Both the position numbers and the translations under genes were made by a program. 43,561 nt of DNA from Candidatus Woesearchaeota archaeon. GTDB lineage: Archaea > Nanobdellota > Nanobdellia > Woesearchaeales > WJKR01. Below are positions 32,569-40,408 of the stretch, in pieces. Where the stretch lies: contig JAFGNA010000002.1 of NCBI GenBank assembly GCA_016927245.1, positions 1 to 43,561 on the forward strand, given 5' to 3'. Under the pieces are notes generated by a model. That model was not told where the DNA came from. It saw only the letters and a program-made list of their open reading frames with translations, and ran no database searches. Numbering within the stretch: the first letter of the stretch is position 1; every line of letters starts with the position of its first letter.

Positions 32569-32976
32569 ATGCGCTTCACCAGGATCACCATCATCAAGAC
32601 CCGGCAACGGCCAGCGCGCCACGACATCAACGAACTCCTCCAATGGCTCGGCGGCTCCCTCGGCCTGTTCAACCCGCGCGACAAGGACAAGAGCTGCTAC
32701 CGTGTCTTCCTCGCCCTCATCAAAGACCTCAAAGCGAGCAAACAAGGACTCACCAGCGACGAGGTGGCCGCGGCGACCAAGCTCTCGCGCGGCACCGCCA
32801 TCCACCACCTCAACCGCCTCATGGAAGCTGGCATCGTCCTCAACGAGCGAGGCAGGTACGCGCTCCGCGTCGACACCCTCGAAGGACTCGTCGCCGAGAT
32901 CAGGACAGGCGTGGACCAGGCGTTCGACGGCATGCAAGACGTCGCGAAATACCTCGACGACCGCCTCGAGCTTTAA
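32569..32976 (+). CDS. Winged-helix transcriptional regulator
   Basis: The 135-residue protein has a helix-turn-helix at about residues 60-90 (LTSDEVAAATKLSRGTAIHH) followed by a wing (GIVLNERGRYALR) and a C-terminal helix suited to dimer contacts. This is the ArsR/MarR-like winged-helix architecture. The basic N-terminus (TRITIIKTRQRPARH) may add DNA contacts. The mRNA is probably leaderless. The next gene has its own TATA box, so no co-regulated target is evident. Confidence 0.82.
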   Translation: MRFTRITIIKTRQRPARHDINELLQWLGGSLGLFNPRDKDKSCYRVFLALIKDLKASKQGLTSDEVAAATKLSRGTAIHHLNRLMEAGIVLNERGRYALRVDTLEGLVAEIRTGVDQAFDGMQDVAKYLDDRLEL

Positions 32977-32990
32977 AAAGGCGCGAAAGG

Positions 32991-32998
32991 CTTAAATA
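32991..32998 (+). promoter_or_regulatory. TATA box of the gene at 33058
   Basis: CTTAAATA lies 60 or more bases before the ATG at 33058, implying a leader of about 35 bases that contains a 12-codon open frame at 33033-33071. Confidence 0.4.
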
Positions 32999-33057
32999 CT
33001 CATTCTCCCATAAAACACCTCCTGGTAAAGGGATGAAAAGGCGGTGTCCAGCGCAGC

Positions 33058-33648
33058 ATGCCTGTCGATGACATAATAGCCAAGCTCTACCGGAACATCG
33101 ACACGATCCTCGGCGATCACAAAGCCTTATCCCGAACTCTCGCGCTCGGCGAAGGGGCGTTCTCCACGCCCAGAGCAACGCTCCACGCGCTCATCAAAGA
33201 ATACGAAGAGGTCGCCGCCTCCCTGAAACGCTACGCAGGCCTGCTCTCGCCAAGCATGCAAGAGACATTCAATGACTTATTGGTAACGTACTCGATCAGC
33301 GAGTTCAGGGAGTGGAACGAGGAACGAGGCGACTGGACGTGCCACTCCCCCTCAGTCTACCTGCCCCGCAAGCCGTTATTCCTCATACGGAAAGCGGCGC
33401 AAGAACTGGCCATATCAGCGGCGAACGGCGACCGCGCCATCGCCCAACGACTCAACGAGCGCATCGACGACTACATCGCCGACGAACGACTCCTCCAACC
33501 CCCAGGACACGCCAGCCGCGAAGAGGACTGGAGGCGCGCAGCAGCCGCGACCCAGAGAAGCACCAGCGAAGAGCCCTACCACGCAGCAGCCGCACGGCGA
33601 AGGCGGGAACGAGAAGCACCGGCCAAGGACTACGCGCACACCCGATAA
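33058..33648 (+). CDS. Hypothetical charged protein
   Basis: The 196-residue protein is soluble. The N-terminal 100 residues look like a helical domain with a WNEERGDWTCHSP segment. The C-terminal 50 residues are Arg/Ala/Glu-rich and probably disordered. I recognise no family. The leader contains a second, out-of-frame start preceded by GTAAAGGG, whose 12-codon product ends 14 bases inside this gene; whether it is translated is unknown. The Cbf5 gene follows 34 bases later from its own TATA box. Confidence 0.68.
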   Translation: MPVDDIIAKLYRNIDTILGDHKALSRTLALGEGAFSTPRATLHALIKEYEEVAASLKRYAGLLSPSMQETFNDLLVTYSISEFREWNEERGDWTCHSPSVYLPRKPLFLIRKAAQELAISAANGDRAIAQRLNERIDDYIADERLLQPPGHASREEDWRRAAAATQRSTSEEPYHAAAARRRREREAPAKDYAHTR

Positions 33649-33652
33649 AAGC

Positions 33653-33659
33653 TTATAAA
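33653..33659 (+). promoter_or_regulatory. TATA box of cbf5
   Basis: TTATAAA lies 24-30 bases before the ATG at 33683, consistent with a leaderless mRNA. Confidence 0.6.
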
Positions 33660-33682
33660 CGAACCCTCTTTTCTCCCCAGCA

Positions 33683-34663
33683 ATGGGACAACTACCCTTC
33701 GAACGAGCCACCAAGGAACGACTGGTCAGGCAAGCGGCCAAGCCGAGCGAGAAATACGGCGCCAAGCCGGAAGAACGGCCCATCCAAACGCTCCTCCACT
33801 ACGGCATCATCAACCTGGACAAGCCAGCAGGCCCCAGCTCGCACCAAGTCAGCTCGTACGTGCAAAAAATCCTCAAGATCAAGAAAGCAGGCCACAGCGG
33901 CACCCTGGACCCCGGCGTGACCGGCATCCTCCCCGTCGCCCTCGACAAGGGCACCAGGGTCGTGCAATCACTCCTCACCGCCGGCAAGGAATACGTCTGC
34001 CTCATGAAGCTCCACCAAGAGAAGACGCGGGAAGAGGTAGAAGCCGCGCTCAAGGAATTCACGGGCAGGATCAAGCAGCTCCCCCCGGTGAAGTCAGCGG
34101 TGAAGCGGCAGTGGCGCTACCGCAACGTGTACTACAACGAGCTCATCGAGCACGACGGCGCAGACGTCCTGTTCAGGACAGGGTGCCAGGCAGGCACGTA
34201 CATCAGGAAGCTAGTGCACGACCTCGGGCAGTGGCTCGGCTGCGGCGCGCACATGGCAGAGCTACGCAGGACGAAAGCAGGGCCGTTCAAGGAGGACGAC
34301 ACCCTGGTGACGCTGCACGACCTCAAGGACGCCTACGTGTTCTGGAAGGAGGAAGGCGACGAGACGCACCTGCGAAAGGCGATCCAGCCGCTCGAACGAG
34401 CGGTGAGCCACCTCCCGGACGTGGTCGTCCTCGACACCACGGTCGACACCATCTGCCACGGCGCCACGCTCAAGGTGCGCGGCATCAGCGCCGTCACGGC
34501 AGGTATCCAGCGCGGCGAGCCCGTCGCCGTGATGACCTTGAAAGGGGAGCTCGTCGCGGTGGGCGAGGCCGAGATGACCTCAAAGGACATGGTCGCCAAG
34601 ACGTCAGGCGTCGCCGTGAAATCGACACAGGTGTTCATGCAGCCGGGCACATACAAGAAATAA
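33683..34663 (+). CDS. cbf5: Cbf5-type tRNA/rRNA pseudouridine synthase
   Basis: The TruB/Cbf5 catalytic motif is present as HSGTLDPGVTG, with the nucleophilic Asp at about residue 78. It is followed by GTRVVQSLL and GTYIRKLVHDLG. The C-terminal 80 residues (VDTICHGATLKVRGI, RGEPVAVMTLKGELVAVGEA) form a PUA domain. Archaeal Cbf5 is the catalytic subunit of box H/ACA RNPs, which convert guided uridines in rRNA, and it also makes Psi55 in tRNA. The 326-residue length is normal. A structured stretch lies just downstream. Confidence 0.95.
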   Translation: MGQLPFERATKERLVRQAAKPSEKYGAKPEERPIQTLLHYGIINLDKPAGPSSHQVSSYVQKILKIKKAGHSGTLDPGVTGILPVALDKGTRVVQSLLTAGKEYVCLMKLHQEKTREEVEAALKEFTGRIKQLPPVKSAVKRQWRYRNVYYNELIEHDGADVLFRTGCQAGTYIRKLVHDLGQWLGCGAHMAELRRTKAGPFKEDDTLVTLHDLKDAYVFWKEEGDETHLRKAIQPLERAVSHLPDVVVLDTTVDTICHGATLKVRGISAVTAGIQRGEPVAVMTLKGELVAVGEAEMTSKDMVAKTSGVAVKSTQVFMQPGTYKK

Positions 34664-34677
34664 CCTTCTTGCGTCGC

Positions 34678-34727
34678 AACCCCCTCATAAGGCGGCCGCG
34701 CCCCTCGTGCGATGCTGCCTGAGGGTT
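34678..34727 (+). other. Imperfect stem-loop downstream of cbf5
   Basis: AACCCCCTCA and GGC on the left arm (34678-34693) pair with GCC and TGAGGGTT on the right arm (34717-34727), with bulges. An inner GCGC/GTGC hairpin (34698-34710) fits in the loop. No T-run follows. It may be a 3' end structure of the cbf5 mRNA or a small RNA; the sequence alone cannot decide. Confidence 0.35.
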
Positions 34728-34795
34728 ATCCATGCATCTTATGGTCACCACGCAAACCTCGATGAAACCATTATCTAGTGATAACAAAAAAGAAT

Positions 34796-34804
34796 ATTTA
34801 TATA
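34796..34804 (+). promoter_or_regulatory. TATA box of the vWA protein gene
   Basis: ATTTATATA lies 24-32 bases before the ATG at 34828, which decides that start over the longer frame beginning at 34732. Confidence 0.6.
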
Positions 34805-34827
34805 CTATCTCCTATTTTGCTCCTCGC

Positions 34828-36144
34828 ATGAAGCGATTAGCGACCACGCTCTGCGGCGTCGTGCTCTCACTCAGCCTGGCAGCGCAGAAGCCCGCTGACA
34901 AGGCCTTGCCGATCAAGCCCGTCACAGAGAACTACCGAGACTTCTCCGACTGGCGAACGATAGACCCGGCAGTGTCCGACCGCTTCAACCAGATGCACAA
35001 ATACCCGCTCCCGCAAGACCAAGAATTCAGGGATGAAGTGGCCAGCGCCCTGTTTTACCTGGATGCGGTGAAGGTGCCTGATTGGGAAGCCATCCTTCCC
35101 AGGCGCGACACGAACAGCTCTTTCAAAAATCCCTTATTGTTCTCGGGAGACAGCAGCGTCCACCTGCCCAACCGCTTCGTCGACGATGCGGCGTACTTCT
35201 ATTTCCTCAACGATTCACACGCCCTGTTTGCCAATGACACCGCCGACATCAAGACAGTGATGGATTATCATCTCCAGTTACGAGAGCGCGGCCATTGGAG
35301 CGGCTTGTCACCGTATGACACGACGTTACGGTTCACGGTAGAGGCTCGCGCCGACAAAAACCCTTTCAAAGGTTATGATGACGCGACAAGCGACCGAATG
35401 AACTACGTGCTGAGCGGGTTGCGAGGTTTGAGCGTCGCTGGCGTGATGAACATGTTTTACCCAGGAGCAGACATCGAAATACGGGCTTTTGGCAACGCAA
35501 AACCCTTGAACGAAGACGATGAAGGAGACACCCCTCTCGGACTCGCGGAGGAACGAGTCGTGCGCGTCATCCCAGGCAAGACCGCTATCGAGTGCGGCCT
35601 CGAGCAGGTCACGGCCGATTTCACGGTCGGTGACTGCTCGTACAGCATGGCAAAGGAGAACGGCGCGCACTACTCCCCGTTGGAAGTGGTGATGCTCTAC
35701 CCCTATGAGAACGGTAACGTGTTCCTCTTCTCCAACAGGGGATCAGTACGGCGACAAGGAAGGAAAGCCTATAACCACGTCAATGAAGACGACAGTCCTG
35801 TGTTGCTCACCAACTACGTTCCCGCGGCCAACGCGCAAACACCGCTCAACGAGGTGTTATTGTACCTGGCCCTCGTTGCTGATCCCGGAACATCATTCCG
35901 GTTCATCACCGACGGCCACCCCTCTCCGAGCAGGGTACGGTACGAGCACGTCGTCTCCGTCGCCCAGCGACGAGACATATCATTCTCGTTCATCGGCACA
36001 GGCCCTTTCACCGCTCATTTCAACACGCTGAAGAAGATCGCAGACGAAACGGGCGGTCAGACATACTTCGCATGCGACCCGAAGCAAGCGCAACAACTCC
36101 CCCGGAAAGCAGAAGAGCCCACCGAGCGATTCGGCGACCCATGA
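34828..36144 (+). CDS. Secreted von Willebrand factor A-like protein
   Basis: A signal peptide (residues 1-22 or so, MKRLATTLCGVVLSLSLAAQ) precedes a region of about 230 residues with no recognised domain. A vWA domain then spans about residues 262-410. Its metal-ion adhesion site is intact: DCSYS at 269-273, Thr338 in AQTPLNEVL, and Asp362 in FITDG. The later FSFIGTG and ADETGGQTYF strands complete the fold. Proteins of this type bind ligands through a divalent metal and often act at the cell surface in adhesion or assembly. It is monocistronic, ending 32 bases from the convergent PIN gene. Confidence 0.8.
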   Translation: MKRLATTLCGVVLSLSLAAQKPADKALPIKPVTENYRDFSDWRTIDPAVSDRFNQMHKYPLPQDQEFRDEVASALFYLDAVKVPDWEAILPRRDTNSSFKNPLLFSGDSSVHLPNRFVDDAAYFYFLNDSHALFANDTADIKTVMDYHLQLRERGHWSGLSPYDTTLRFTVEARADKNPFKGYDDATSDRMNYVLSGLRGLSVAGVMNMFYPGADIEIRAFGNAKPLNEDDEGDTPLGLAEERVVRVIPGKTAIECGLEQVTADFTVGDCSYSMAKENGAHYSPLEVVMLYPYENGNVFLFSNRGSVRRQGRKAYNHVNEDDSPVLLTNYVPAANAQTPLNEVLLYLALVADPGTSFRFITDGHPSPSRVRYEHVVSVAQRRDISFSFIGTGPFTAHFNTLKKIADETGGQTYFACDPKQAQQLPRKAEEPTERFGDP

Positions 36145-36176
36145 TAGCCTAGCCGAACACGCCGTATCACGCGACG

Positions 36177-36665
36177 TCACAACTCCTTGAGGCTCTTCAC
36201 CACTTTCAGCCCCCAGCGCGTCAAATAATTCTCCAGTAAGGCGGTGAACAAGTGATGCTTGTCCTTGGTCACGACGACGCTGCGCGTCCGGATAGCAGCC
36301 GCCACTAGGACGGCATCAGAGGGGTCCGGCACGTCCTGCGCGAGATAGGGGTCTATCTCCCTGACATACTTCATTTCCGCTTCCTGATCCCCTGGGTGCA
36401 CTGGTATTTCCAGGATCTTGATATCCTCCTGCTCCTTGAAGAACTTCCTCACACGATCCTTGACGGATGTGTCCTTGACCTTGTGATGGAGGACATGCAC
36501 GAGTTCTTCCGCGTTGAAGCTGGTGATAGCCACCTGCCTGATCTTCGCCGCCTCCGCCAACTCCTTCTCGCGGTGGTGGTGGAACTCATCGATGAGGAAG
36601 CACGTGTCCAGCAACACCAAGCCGTTCTTCCCAGTCCGTTTGAGGCTGTCGAAGATTTCTTTCAT
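36177..36665 (-). CDS. PIN-domain nuclease-like protein
   Basis: The acidic active-site residues of a PIN domain can be traced in order: LVLLDTCFLID with Asp20, FNAEEL with a Glu, DPSDAVLVAAA with an Asp, and VVTKDKHHL with an Asp. PIN proteins are Mg2+- or Mn2+-dependent RNases. At 162 residues the length fits archaeal VapC-like or ribosome-processing PIN proteins. No antitoxin-like gene is adjacent. Instead it overlaps the DUF357 gene by four bases (ATGA) and closes the cysS-UDG-DUF357-PIN operon. A housekeeping RNA-processing role is therefore more likely than a toxin role, but this is inference. Confidence 0.85.
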   Translation of the reverse strand: MKEIFDSLKRTGKNGLVLLDTCFLIDEFHHHREKELAEAAKIRQVAITSFNAEELVHVLHHKVKDTSVKDRVRKFFKEQEDIKILEIPVHPGDQEAEMKYVREIDPYLAQDVPDPSDAVLVAAAIRTRSVVVTKDKHHLFTALLENYLTRWGLKVVKSLKEL

Positions 36666-36949
36666 TCGTCGTCCACCGTGAACAGTCTCGAGTCGTGCAC
36701 CTTGAACAGCCCGATCCGGGCGCCGGCGTCCAGCCATCCGTGCGCGTAGTTGAGGGCCGCGAACGCCAAGACGTACTCGCCCTTCCCTCTGAAGTGCTGC
36801 GCGTCGCTGTAATACCGGGAGGCCATGTCCAGGAAGTCCGCTGCCTGCTCCTCATCCCCTTTCTCAGCGTTCATCGCCGCTTCCAGCGCCTCCTTGGTGA
36901 TGGAGCAGTAGCTCTCCAGCTTCTCCTCGGTGACCTCTCGCCCCTTCAT
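36662..36949 (-). CDS. DUF357 family protein
   Basis: The 95-residue all-helical protein shows the DUF357 (PF04010) pattern: an N-terminal helix with YCSITKEALEAA, ADFLDMASRYYSDAQHF in the middle, and the closing AALNYAHGWLDAGARIGLF. The family is nearly restricted to archaea and its molecular role is not established. The start overlaps the UDG stop by four bases and the stop overlaps the PIN start by four bases, so it is tightly coupled to both. This suggests a shared expression need, perhaps a small scaffold for the PIN protein. Confidence 0.88.
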   Translation of the reverse strand: MKGREVTEEKLESYCSITKEALEAAMNAEKGDEEQAADFLDMASRYYSDAQHFRGKGEYVLAFAALNYAHGWLDAGARIGLFKVHDSRLFTVDDE

Positions 36950-37602
36950 CCTCCCCGTCCCTCCTGGAACGCCGCTAGCCCTGTCTGCCGCTCCCGCTTC
37001 TCGTCCACCGCACCACCTCTCAAGAGCCTCCCTATCGCCTCGAAGTCCTCTTCCAGGCTCGCCCGCAACCGCGGGTTGTACAGCGCCGCGGCGGGGTGGA
37101 AGAGCGGCATGACCTTGTAGACGACGCCGTCAAAGGCGACCTCTCGGGCTTTGCCGTGCAGGCGCGTCACGCCAGGCACTCCTCGCATGCCTTCAACGCT
37201 CATACCGCCGAGGACGAACTTCGTCGCGTAGTTGCCGAGCGTGCAGATGATCCGCGGCCGTATCGCCTTGACCTGCTCGAGGAGGAAGGGGGTGTGCGCC
37301 CGTATCTCCTCCTCGTTCGGGTCCCTGTTCCCGGGAGGACGGTACTTGAGGATGTTCGCGATGTACACGTCCTTGATGCCGAGGCCGATTCCTCGGAGGA
37401 GCTTGTCGAGCTCCTTGCCAGCGGCGCCGACGAACGGCACCCCTTGCTCGTCCTCCTTCGCGCCCGGCGCCTCCCCGATGAAGAGCACCGACGATTCGGG
37501 GTCTCCTTTCCCGAAGACGAGGCGCTTCGCCGTCTCTTGCAGGGGTAGCCGCGCCGCGAGGACTCGTTGCTCGATGCTCCTGAGCGCTTGGGCAGGGGTC
37601 AT
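36946..37602 (-). CDS. Family 4-like uracil-DNA glycosylase lacking Fe-S cysteines
   Basis: The uracil-glycosylase fold is clear: [19 protein letters not shown] (motif A region), [16 protein letters not shown], and the terminal [11 protein letters not shown] motif. Family 4 enzymes normally carry four cysteines that hold a [4Fe-4S] cluster, in CxxC near the N-terminus, before RPPGNR and after the following Glu-rich helix. Here these positions read [14 protein letters not shown] and RAHTPFL, so none of the four is present; the only Cys is in IICTLG. The protein excises uracil from DNA if active. The start is ATG 37602, nine bases after the cysS stop; an in-frame upstream start at 37626 would overlap cysS. 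Confidence 0.88.
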   Translation of the reverse strand: MTPAQALRSIEQRVLAARLPLQETAKRLVFGKGDPESSVLFIGEAPGAKEDEQGVPFVGAAGKELDKLLRGIGLGIKDVYIANILKYRPPGNRDPNEEEIRAHTPFLLEQVKAIRPRIICTLGNYATKFVLGGMSVEGMRGVPGVTRLHGKAREVAFDGVVYKVMPLFHPAAALYNPRLRASLEEDFEAIGRLLRGGAVDEKRERQTGLAAFQEGRGG

Positions 37603-37610
37603 TGTGTGCG

Positions 37611-39056
37611 TCACTTCTTCCGCCACTTCGTACCTTTAGGGGTGTCGTAGAGCTCTATTCCTTCCGCTGCGAGCTCGTCGCGTATCCTGTCAGCCTCGGC
37701 CCAGTCCTTCCGTTGCCGCGCCGCTTCCCGCTCCTTGATGCGATCCTCGACCGCTTCGTCTGCTGTTTGCGGCTTGACGTCCCGCATCTTGAGTCCGAGG
37801 ACGTCATCGAAGGAGTACATCGCTTCCAGGACCCTCTTCGCCGCTTCCTTGCCGAGCTTCTTCTTATTCGCTTCGCGCATGAGGTCGAAGACTGCTGCGA
37901 GCGCTCCTGAAACGTTGAGGTTGTCGTCCAATGCCTTTCCGAAAGCGTCCGTCGCTCTCCGCAACTCCTCATCAGCGTCTTCCTCGCCGTCCGCCTCGTG
38001 CATCCTGAGGAGGAAGTCGTCCAGCCGTTCCAGGGCTGCCCGCGCCGCTCCGAGCCCTTCCTTGGTGAAGTTGAGCTGTTGCTGGAAGTGCGTGCCCATC
38101 AGCACGTAGCGGATGGCCCGCGGGTCGTAGCCCTCTTTCACGAGGCTGAACACGTAGTACACGTTCCCTATTGACTTGCTCATCTTCTCTCCTTCGACGA
38201 TGAGGTGTCGGGGGTGGAGCCAGTAGTTCACGTACTTCTTATCGGTCGCTCCCTCTGTCTGCGCTACCTCGCACTCGTGGTGGGGGAACTTGTTGTCCTC
38301 GCCGCCGGTGTGGATGTCGATGGTCTCGAACGCTTCCGGCTTGAACCTCCCCGTCTTGAACGCCGGCGTGAGGTACTTGGCGCTCATCACGCTACACTCA
38401 GCATGCCACCCCGGGTAGCCTTCCCCCCAAGGGCTGTCCCACTTGAGGATGTGGTTCCTGAACTTGCTGTTCCTGAACCAGAGGACGAAGTCCTGCTGGT
38501 GGCGCTTGTTCGGGTCGTGCTCGACGCGGTGGCCTGCCAGCTTGTCAAGGGTGTTGCCTGAGAGCTTGCCGTAGTCCTCGAACGTGGTGACGTCGTAGTA
38601 GATGTTCCCGCCCGCTTCGTACGCGTGCCCTCTCTCCAACAATACCTCGACGAGTTCTATGATTTCCTGTATCATCTCCGTCGCCTTCGGCCTGGCGTGC
38701 GGTTCCTGCAGGTTCAGCGACCGCCAGTCCTCGAGGAACTGGTTGGTGTAATGCTCCGCTATCTCTAACGGGTGCTTCCGCTCCTTCTTCGCCGCTAGCT
38801 CCATCTTGTCCTCTCCCTCATCGCTGTCATCGGTGAGGTGGCCGACGTCCGTGATGTTCACGACCTGCTTGACCTCGAATCCTTTTCGTTCTAGGTGTCG
38901 TCGGAGGAGGTCTGCGAACACGAAGCTGCGGAAGTTACCGACGTGCTGGTAGCTGTACACGGTCGGGCCGCAGTTGTACATCGTGACCTTCCCTTCATGG
39001 ACTGGCGTGAACGGTTCGAGCCTGTTCGTCATGCTGTTGTAGAGCTTGAGCGCCAT
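37611..39056 (-). CDS. cysS: Cysteinyl-tRNA synthetase
   Basis: The class I signatures are present: [19 protein letters not shown] near residues 25-45, including the zinc-binding Cys and the HxGN version of HIGH, and [11 protein letters not shown] further on. The zinc site is completed by HAECSVM and PHHECEVAQ. At 481 residues it has the usual length and a C-terminal helical anticodon-binding part. It attaches cysteine to tRNA-Cys. A TATA box 26-33 bases upstream supports the ATG at 39056; a longer open frame into the cold-shock gene is rejected. It leads the operon with UDG, DUF357 and PIN genes. Confidence 0.97.
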   Translation of the reverse strand: MALKLYNSMTNRLEPFTPVHEGKVTMYNCGPTVYSYQHVGNFRSFVFADLLRRHLERKGFEVKQVVNITDVGHLTDDSDEGEDKMELAAKKERKHPLEIAEHYTNQFLEDWRSLNLQEPHARPKATEMIQEIIELVEVLLERGHAYEAGGNIYYDVTTFEDYGKLSGNTLDKLAGHRVEHDPNKRHQQDFVLWFRNSKFRNHILKWDSPWGEGYPGWHAECSVMSAKYLTPAFKTGRFKPEAFETIDIHTGGEDNKFPHHECEVAQTEGATDKKYVNYWLHPRHLIVEGEKMSKSIGNVYYVFSLVKEGYDPRAIRYVLMGTHFQQQLNFTKEGLGAARAALERLDDFLLRMHEADGEEDADEELRRATDAFGKALDDNLNVSGALAAVFDLMREANKKKLGKEAAKRVLEAMYSFDDVLGLKMRDVKPQTADEAVEDRIKEREAARQRKDWAEADRIRDELAAEGIELYDTPKGTKWRKK

Positions 39057-39081
39057 TACCCGTGTTTGCAAGGAGTCCTGT

Positions 39082-39089
39082 TTTATATT
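39082..39089 (-). promoter_or_regulatory. TATA box of the cysS operon
   Basis: The minus strand reads AATATAAA-type sequence 26-33 bases before the ATG at 39056. Confidence 0.55.
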
Positions 39090-39112
39090 GGTTGCGCTCA
39101 ACAAAACAAAGG

Positions 39113-39120
39113 GTTTATAA
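39113..39120 (+). promoter_or_regulatory. TATA box of the cold-shock gene
   Basis: GTTTATAA lies more than 100 bases before the ATG at 39226. The predicted transcript start near 39145 gives an untranslated leader of about 80 bases, unlike the leaderless genes around it. Confidence 0.5.
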
Positions 39121-39213
39121 ACGGTCGTTCTTTCCGTAGGCTTGGAAAAGTTCATTTCCCCTCTATTTGTTCTTGCGAGTAGTGCGGCAAACGGGTTTTT
39201 CTGAAAAAAGACA

Positions 39214-39219
39214 GAGGAG
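39214..39219 (+). promoter_or_regulatory. Shine-Dalgarno site of the cold-shock gene
   Basis: GAGGAG is six bases before the ATG at 39226. It is preceded by a TTTTT-CTG-AAAAA hairpin at 39196-39208 that could affect its exposure. Confidence 0.55.
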
Positions 39220-39225
39220 TACACC

Positions 39226-39516
39226 ATGAAAGGAACAGTGAAGTTTTTTAACGAGATGAAAGGATTCGGCTTCATCGCCGGAGAGGACGGCAAAGAGTAC
39301 TTCGTCCACCAATCAGCACTCCCGCCAGGGCTCGCCCTTCGAGAGCGGGATGATGTCGTGTTCGACTCCGAGCAAGGCGATCGCGGGCCCAAGGCCGTGA
39401 ACGTCTCACTCGACAGGCCTGACCACGACGCCGTGGCGCCTGCTGAGGAGGCTTCTGAAGAGGACTCGCCTGCTGAGGAGGCTTCTGAAGAGGACTCGCC
39501 CGAGAAGGAAGCGTGA
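39226..39516 (+). CDS. Cold-shock domain protein with acidic repeat tail
   Basis: The first 64 residues are a cold-shock domain with both RNA-binding motifs, KGFGFI (RNP1) and YFVHQSA (RNP2). It binds single-stranded RNA or DNA and can act as an RNA chaperone. The last 30 residues are acidic and include a perfect duplication of PAEEASEEDS encoded by two identical 30-base units. Such proteins are common in bacteria but occur in only some archaea, so transfer is possible. The long leader with a hairpin and a strong Shine-Dalgarno site suggests translational control. Confidence 0.93.
   Translation: MKGTVKFFNEMKGFGFIAGEDGKEYFVHQSALPPGLALRERDDVVFDSEQGDRGPKAVNVSLDRPDHDAVAPAEEASEEDSPAEEASEEDSPEKEA
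39439..39498 (+). repeat. Two perfect 30-base tandem repeats in the cold-shock gene
   Basis: Copy one is 39439-39468 and copy two 39469-39498, identical at every base. They encode two copies of the acidic PAEEASEEDS unit and keep the frame. Confidence 0.95.
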
Positions 39517-39530
39517 GCGCGCGCAGAATC

Positions 39531-39548
39531 CCTTTTTTTCTTTTTTTC
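39531..39548 (+). terminator. Poly-T terminator of the cold-shock gene
   Basis: Two runs of seven T separated by a C follow the stop codon at 39514-39516 by about 15 bases. Confidence 0.65.
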
Positions 39549-39571
39549 CCTAGTCCTATCACGGGAAAAGA

Positions 39572-39578
39572 TTTATAA
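39572..39578 (+). promoter_or_regulatory. TATA box of the ZIP transporter gene
   Basis: TTTATAA lies 27-33 bases before the ATG at 39605, fitting a leaderless transcript. Confidence 0.55.
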
Positions 39579-39604
39579 CCGCGAGCCCGCACAACCACTC
39601 CCTC

Positions 39605-40360
39605 ATGCTCCTCGCCATCCTCGCCAGCACGGTCATCATCAGCCTGGTCAGCCTCGTCGGCCTCTTCCTCATGGGCGAGCACGTCAAGCGATGGCTGCAC
39701 TACCTCATCGCCTTCGCCGCCGGCACCCTGCTGGCCGTGTCATTCTTCGACCTGATACCAGAGGCGCTGCACGAGTTAGAGGAATCATTAGGGTTCCACG
39801 CCGCTGACGGGTTACTGTTCGTCCTCATCGGCATCGTGCTCTTCTTCCTCATCGAGCGGTTCATCCACTGGCACCACTGCGGCAAAGAGGACTGCGAGGG
39901 CAAGCCCGCCGGGCTGTTGATACTAACAGGCGACTTCGTGCACAACTTCCTCGACGGACTCCTCATAGCAGGGGCGTACCTCCTCGACTTCCGCACAGGC
40001 GTGCTCGCCACCATCAGCATCATCGCTCACGAAATCCCCCAAGAGATCGGCGACTACTCAGTCCTGCTCCACGCGGGCTACCCGCGCAGGAGAGCGTTGC
40101 TCCTGAACTTCTACTCCGCGCTGTCAGCAATCGCGGGCGGCGCCATCGGCTACTTCCTCCTCCACTCGCTAGGGAGCATCATCCCGTTCGTCGTCGCCGT
40201 CACCGCCGGCGGCTTCATCTACATCGCGCTGGCCGACATAGTCCCCGCCCTGCACCGGCACGACAAGGAGGAACGAGTACTCGTGACGGAGACCCTCATC
40301 TTCCTCGCCACCATGGCCGCGTTCTACTTCCTATTAGGCATGGCCTCGCACGCGCACTAG
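39605..40360 (+). CDS. ZIP-family metal transporter
   Basis: The 251-residue protein has about eight hydrophobic segments. The ZIP metal-site motifs are present: HNFLDG in transmembrane segment 4 (about residue 119) and HEIPQEIGD in segment 5 (about 140-148). A His-rich loop lies between segments 3 and 4 (HWHHCGKEDC), as in other ZIP proteins. It probably moves Zn2+, Fe2+ or Mn2+ into the cytoplasm. A 9-bp hairpin shared with the convergent lipase-like gene follows the stop. Confidence 0.93.
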   Translation: MLLAILASTVIISLVSLVGLFLMGEHVKRWLHYLIAFAAGTLLAVSFFDLIPEALHELEESLGFHAADGLLFVLIGIVLFFLIERFIHWHHCGKEDCEGKPAGLLILTGDFVHNFLDGLLIAGAYLLDFRTGVLATISIIAHEIPQEIGDYSVLLHAGYPRRRALLLNFYSALSAIAGGAIGYFLLHSLGSIIPFVVAVTAGGFIYIALADIVPALHRHDKEERVLVTETLIFLATMAAFYFLLGMASHAH

Positions 40361-40380
40361 CGCATCGGCGCAAACAACCT

Positions 40381-40406
40381 CGCCAAGGCCGAAGAGAGCC
40401 TTGGCG
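40381..40406. terminator. Bidirectional hairpin between convergent genes
   Basis: CGCCAAGGC and GCCTTGGCG form a perfect nine-base-pair stem with an eight-base loop between the ZIP gene and the lipase-like gene. It could end both transcripts. No long T-run follows on either side. Confidence 0.55.
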
Positions 40407-40408
40407 CG

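Noticed and set aside
36177-36949. PIN and DUF357 as a VapBC-type toxin-antitoxin pair
   Set aside because: DUF357 does not resemble a VapB antitoxin with an AbrB or ribbon-helix-helix DNA-binding domain, and the genes belong to a housekeeping operon.
39057-39392. Extension of CysRS by 112 residues
   Set aside because: The TATA box at 39082-39089 and the conserved CysRS start at MALKLYNS show that translation begins at 39056.
39439-39498. Tandem repeat as a CRISPR or mobile-element trace
   Set aside because: The two 30-base units are adjacent, in frame and inside a coding region, so they are a simple coding duplication.
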